The notes under the pieces are model-generated. The model saw only the letters and a list, made by a program, of their open reading frames with translations, had not been told where the DNA came from and made no database searches. The position numbers and the translations under genes are program-made. 64,000 nucleotides of DNA from Mesorhabditis belari (Eukaryota; Nematoda; Chromadorea; Rhabditida; Rhabditidae), in assembly GCA_958450365.1 (NCBI GenBank), contig CAUEEP010000729.1:1328501-1392500 (forward strand). Direction: 5' to 3'. Shown here piece by piece: positions 62,332-64,000 of the stretch; the first letter of the stretch is position 1, and each line of letters begins with the position of its first letter.

Positions 62332-64000
62332 TTATCCGTAGATGCTGCGTCCAGTCCGTTTCTTTCCCCAGCTTTCGAGTCCTTCACCAGCATAGGATTG
62401 TGAAGCCGCCACAAAGACCTGTAATTATATAAAATGACCAGTATATCACAAATGACCTAACCAGCTTTTCATCACCAAAATTGGCCCCAGCTGCTTGCAA
62501 CCACTTCTTTGATTGCAACGAAAGATCGCGAAGGCAGGTGGAAATACAGTTGACTCCGGCAGTCTCCGCGTTTTTCAGTGGCGAAAATTCGTCCTCTCGT
62601 TCGACTTCCCAAGCGAAGAAGTTCCTAAAATACTCATTTGTCGAGAATAAAGTGGAGAAACAAACTTGCTCAAAGGGAAGACGTCAAAGATGAATTGCTC
62701 CAGTTTAATACCATTTGGTTCTGTAGGTTGGATGAGTTGTCCACTTGCATCGATGTAGGGAATCTTTTTGGAGGCACGATGATATGGAAGATGGAAGGTT
62801 GACGTACAGAAACTAAATTCATGTTGAAAAATAAAAATAATCACTGAAAACCTTTCAAGGAAGTCCATGGTGAAGTAATGAATGGCAATACTGCCCGCTC
62901 GGTACAATAATTTACCATCGTTCCTTGCTAACGCCTCAAGTCCTCCAAGCTCGGAATACTCGGCCACACGAGGCTAAATTTTTGTTGCTAGTTTAATAAT
63001 TTTAAGGACAAACCTTGCCATCCTCAAAAATGATACTTCCGACCAGTTCACCAGAGACTTTTTCAATCGTTTTTGCGGCACAATCACTGCCCTAAAATTA
63101 GAAAACTCCAGTAAATAAAAACGCAATCACCTTTGCAATAACCATTCCCAACATGGCTGGATCACCCACGCGGCAAAGAATGTTGTCAACGCAATATGTT
63201 TGAATGTATTTTACTCCCTTCTCCCGCAACATCGGCAAGTGAGGTGAAAGTGCTGAGAAGATACCACCGTTTCCATTTGGTGCAGTGCAGATTTCTCCTT
63301 TCTTTGATAGCCAAAAATTTCCGCTTTGATCAAAAGCCGGGATATTTGCTTGTGAGAAGATGGTCACCTAAACATCAATCATTAATGAATGTATCTTAAA
63401 GCCCACATTGTCTATGGATAGTCCATTTAGCGGTACAATTTCTTCCAAATGTGCAAGTGTGTCCTTTGTAGTTCCCGATGACGTCATGACGGCCCAGTGA
63501 ATCTTTCCAGTGGTTCCGGGAAAGGCTTTTTGGGAGAGTTCTTCTAGCCGATGAATCTTTGCTGCCTGAAGAGAAAGTTCATATATACCTACATGTTAAA
63601 AATAAACCTGAATGGAAAGAAGGCTGTCTCCTTCAACAATTTCGGAGTTGAATCCAAGTGGAATCGTTCCTTTGGGCATTGAGCTTCCTAAACGTGAGGC
63701 TTGTCCACCAGCAAGGACAAGGACACACAGCTCGCCTCGTGAAATTGACTCCAATCCAAGGTTGAACAACCTAAATACAAAACGTAAAATGATGAGTGGA
63801 CGAGCGAAACTAATTCTTTGTTCCATTGAAACTATGCATTTTGTGATCAAACGGATCAAACGTCGGATCAAACGTTAAACACCCCAGAACTTGTCAAGTT
63901 TAAAACCAAGATTCTTTTTAAAGCATGTACACTACTGATTAGTGACCAACATATAAAACACCTAAAAACATTACCTAGATCGCTCGTTGGAAGACAACTC
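62332..64000 (-). CDS. UDP-N-acetylglucosamine pyrophosphorylase (UAP1/QRI1 type), partial at right edge
   Basis: The enzyme makes UDP-GlcNAc from GlcNAc-1-phosphate and UTP, feeding chitin, N-glycan and GPI synthesis in the cytosol. The 5' end lies beyond the window: the rightmost exon reads ELSSNERSR at the edge. Then come LFNLGLESISRGELCVLVL and the nucleotide-binding loop LAGGQASRLGSSMPKGTIP (Ala-Ser where most UAPs have Gly-Thr). Next are IHWAVMTSSGTT and PAFDQSGNFWLSKKGEICTA, and then PNGNGGIFSAL, KYIQTYCVDNILCRVGDPAM and EYSELGG. The uridine/sugar site region and the substrate-proximal KLEQFIFDVF follow. The C terminus is SWGKKRTGRSIYG before TAA at 62332. All expected motifs appear in order. 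Confidence 0.9.

Overview
This window comes from a nematode, most likely rhabditid-like. Genes are compact and split by very short introns with TTTCAG/TTTTAG acceptors. Several acceptors sit directly in front of start codons, as expected for spliced-leader trans-splicing. Several same-strand genes lie 35-90 nt apart, like nematode operons. The recognisable proteins have nematode-type orthologues: NHP2, a DAO-5/Nopp140-like protein, a LOTUS-Tudor protein and TGS1. Exon models below were read by eye and have not been checked against transcripts.

Region 1 (1-28683, + strand) is the 3' part of a giant gene. Its main exon holds about 110 almost identical copies of a 228-bp (76-residue) unit. A unique tail and five phase-0 exons follow and end in Cys-Thr-Met-Leu. 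The best guess is the giant neuronal ankyrin UNC-44 tail. A single-base deletion near 1275 breaks the frame in one copy. Region 2 (28684-44391) is repeat-rich: minisatellites, foldback elements and a three-copy dispersed segment. It also holds a pair of inverted-repeat arms of about 1.1 kb (30395-31520 and 37640-38700). Between the arms lies a two-gene minus-strand operon, 37316-33541 and 33452-31518. Both genes encode unrecognised secreted coiled-coil proteins with a short hydrophobic segment in the middle. This is the best candidate for an undescribed system.

Region 3 (44392-60094) is a gene-dense block with a nucleolar and RNP theme. On the minus strand a short SET-domain methyltransferase, a Nopp140/DAO-5 homologue and NHP2 follow one another, with only 58 nt between the first two. 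An AATF/Che-1 homologue diverges from the SET gene. A tiny BLCAP homologue is recovered only after splicing. A TGS1 cap hypermethylase and a LOTUS-Tudor-like germ-granule protein follow on the plus strand. Nopp140 chaperones the H/ACA particles that contain NHP2, and TGS1 hypermethylates snRNA/snoRNA caps, so the neighbours are functionally related.

Region 4 (60272-64000, minus strand) holds three co-directional genes: a UDP-N-acetylglucosamine pyrophosphorylase running off the right edge, an unrecognised leucine-rich protein, and a small unknown protein whose start lies only 35 nt after the preceding stop codon. No tRNA, rRNA or CRISPR was seen.
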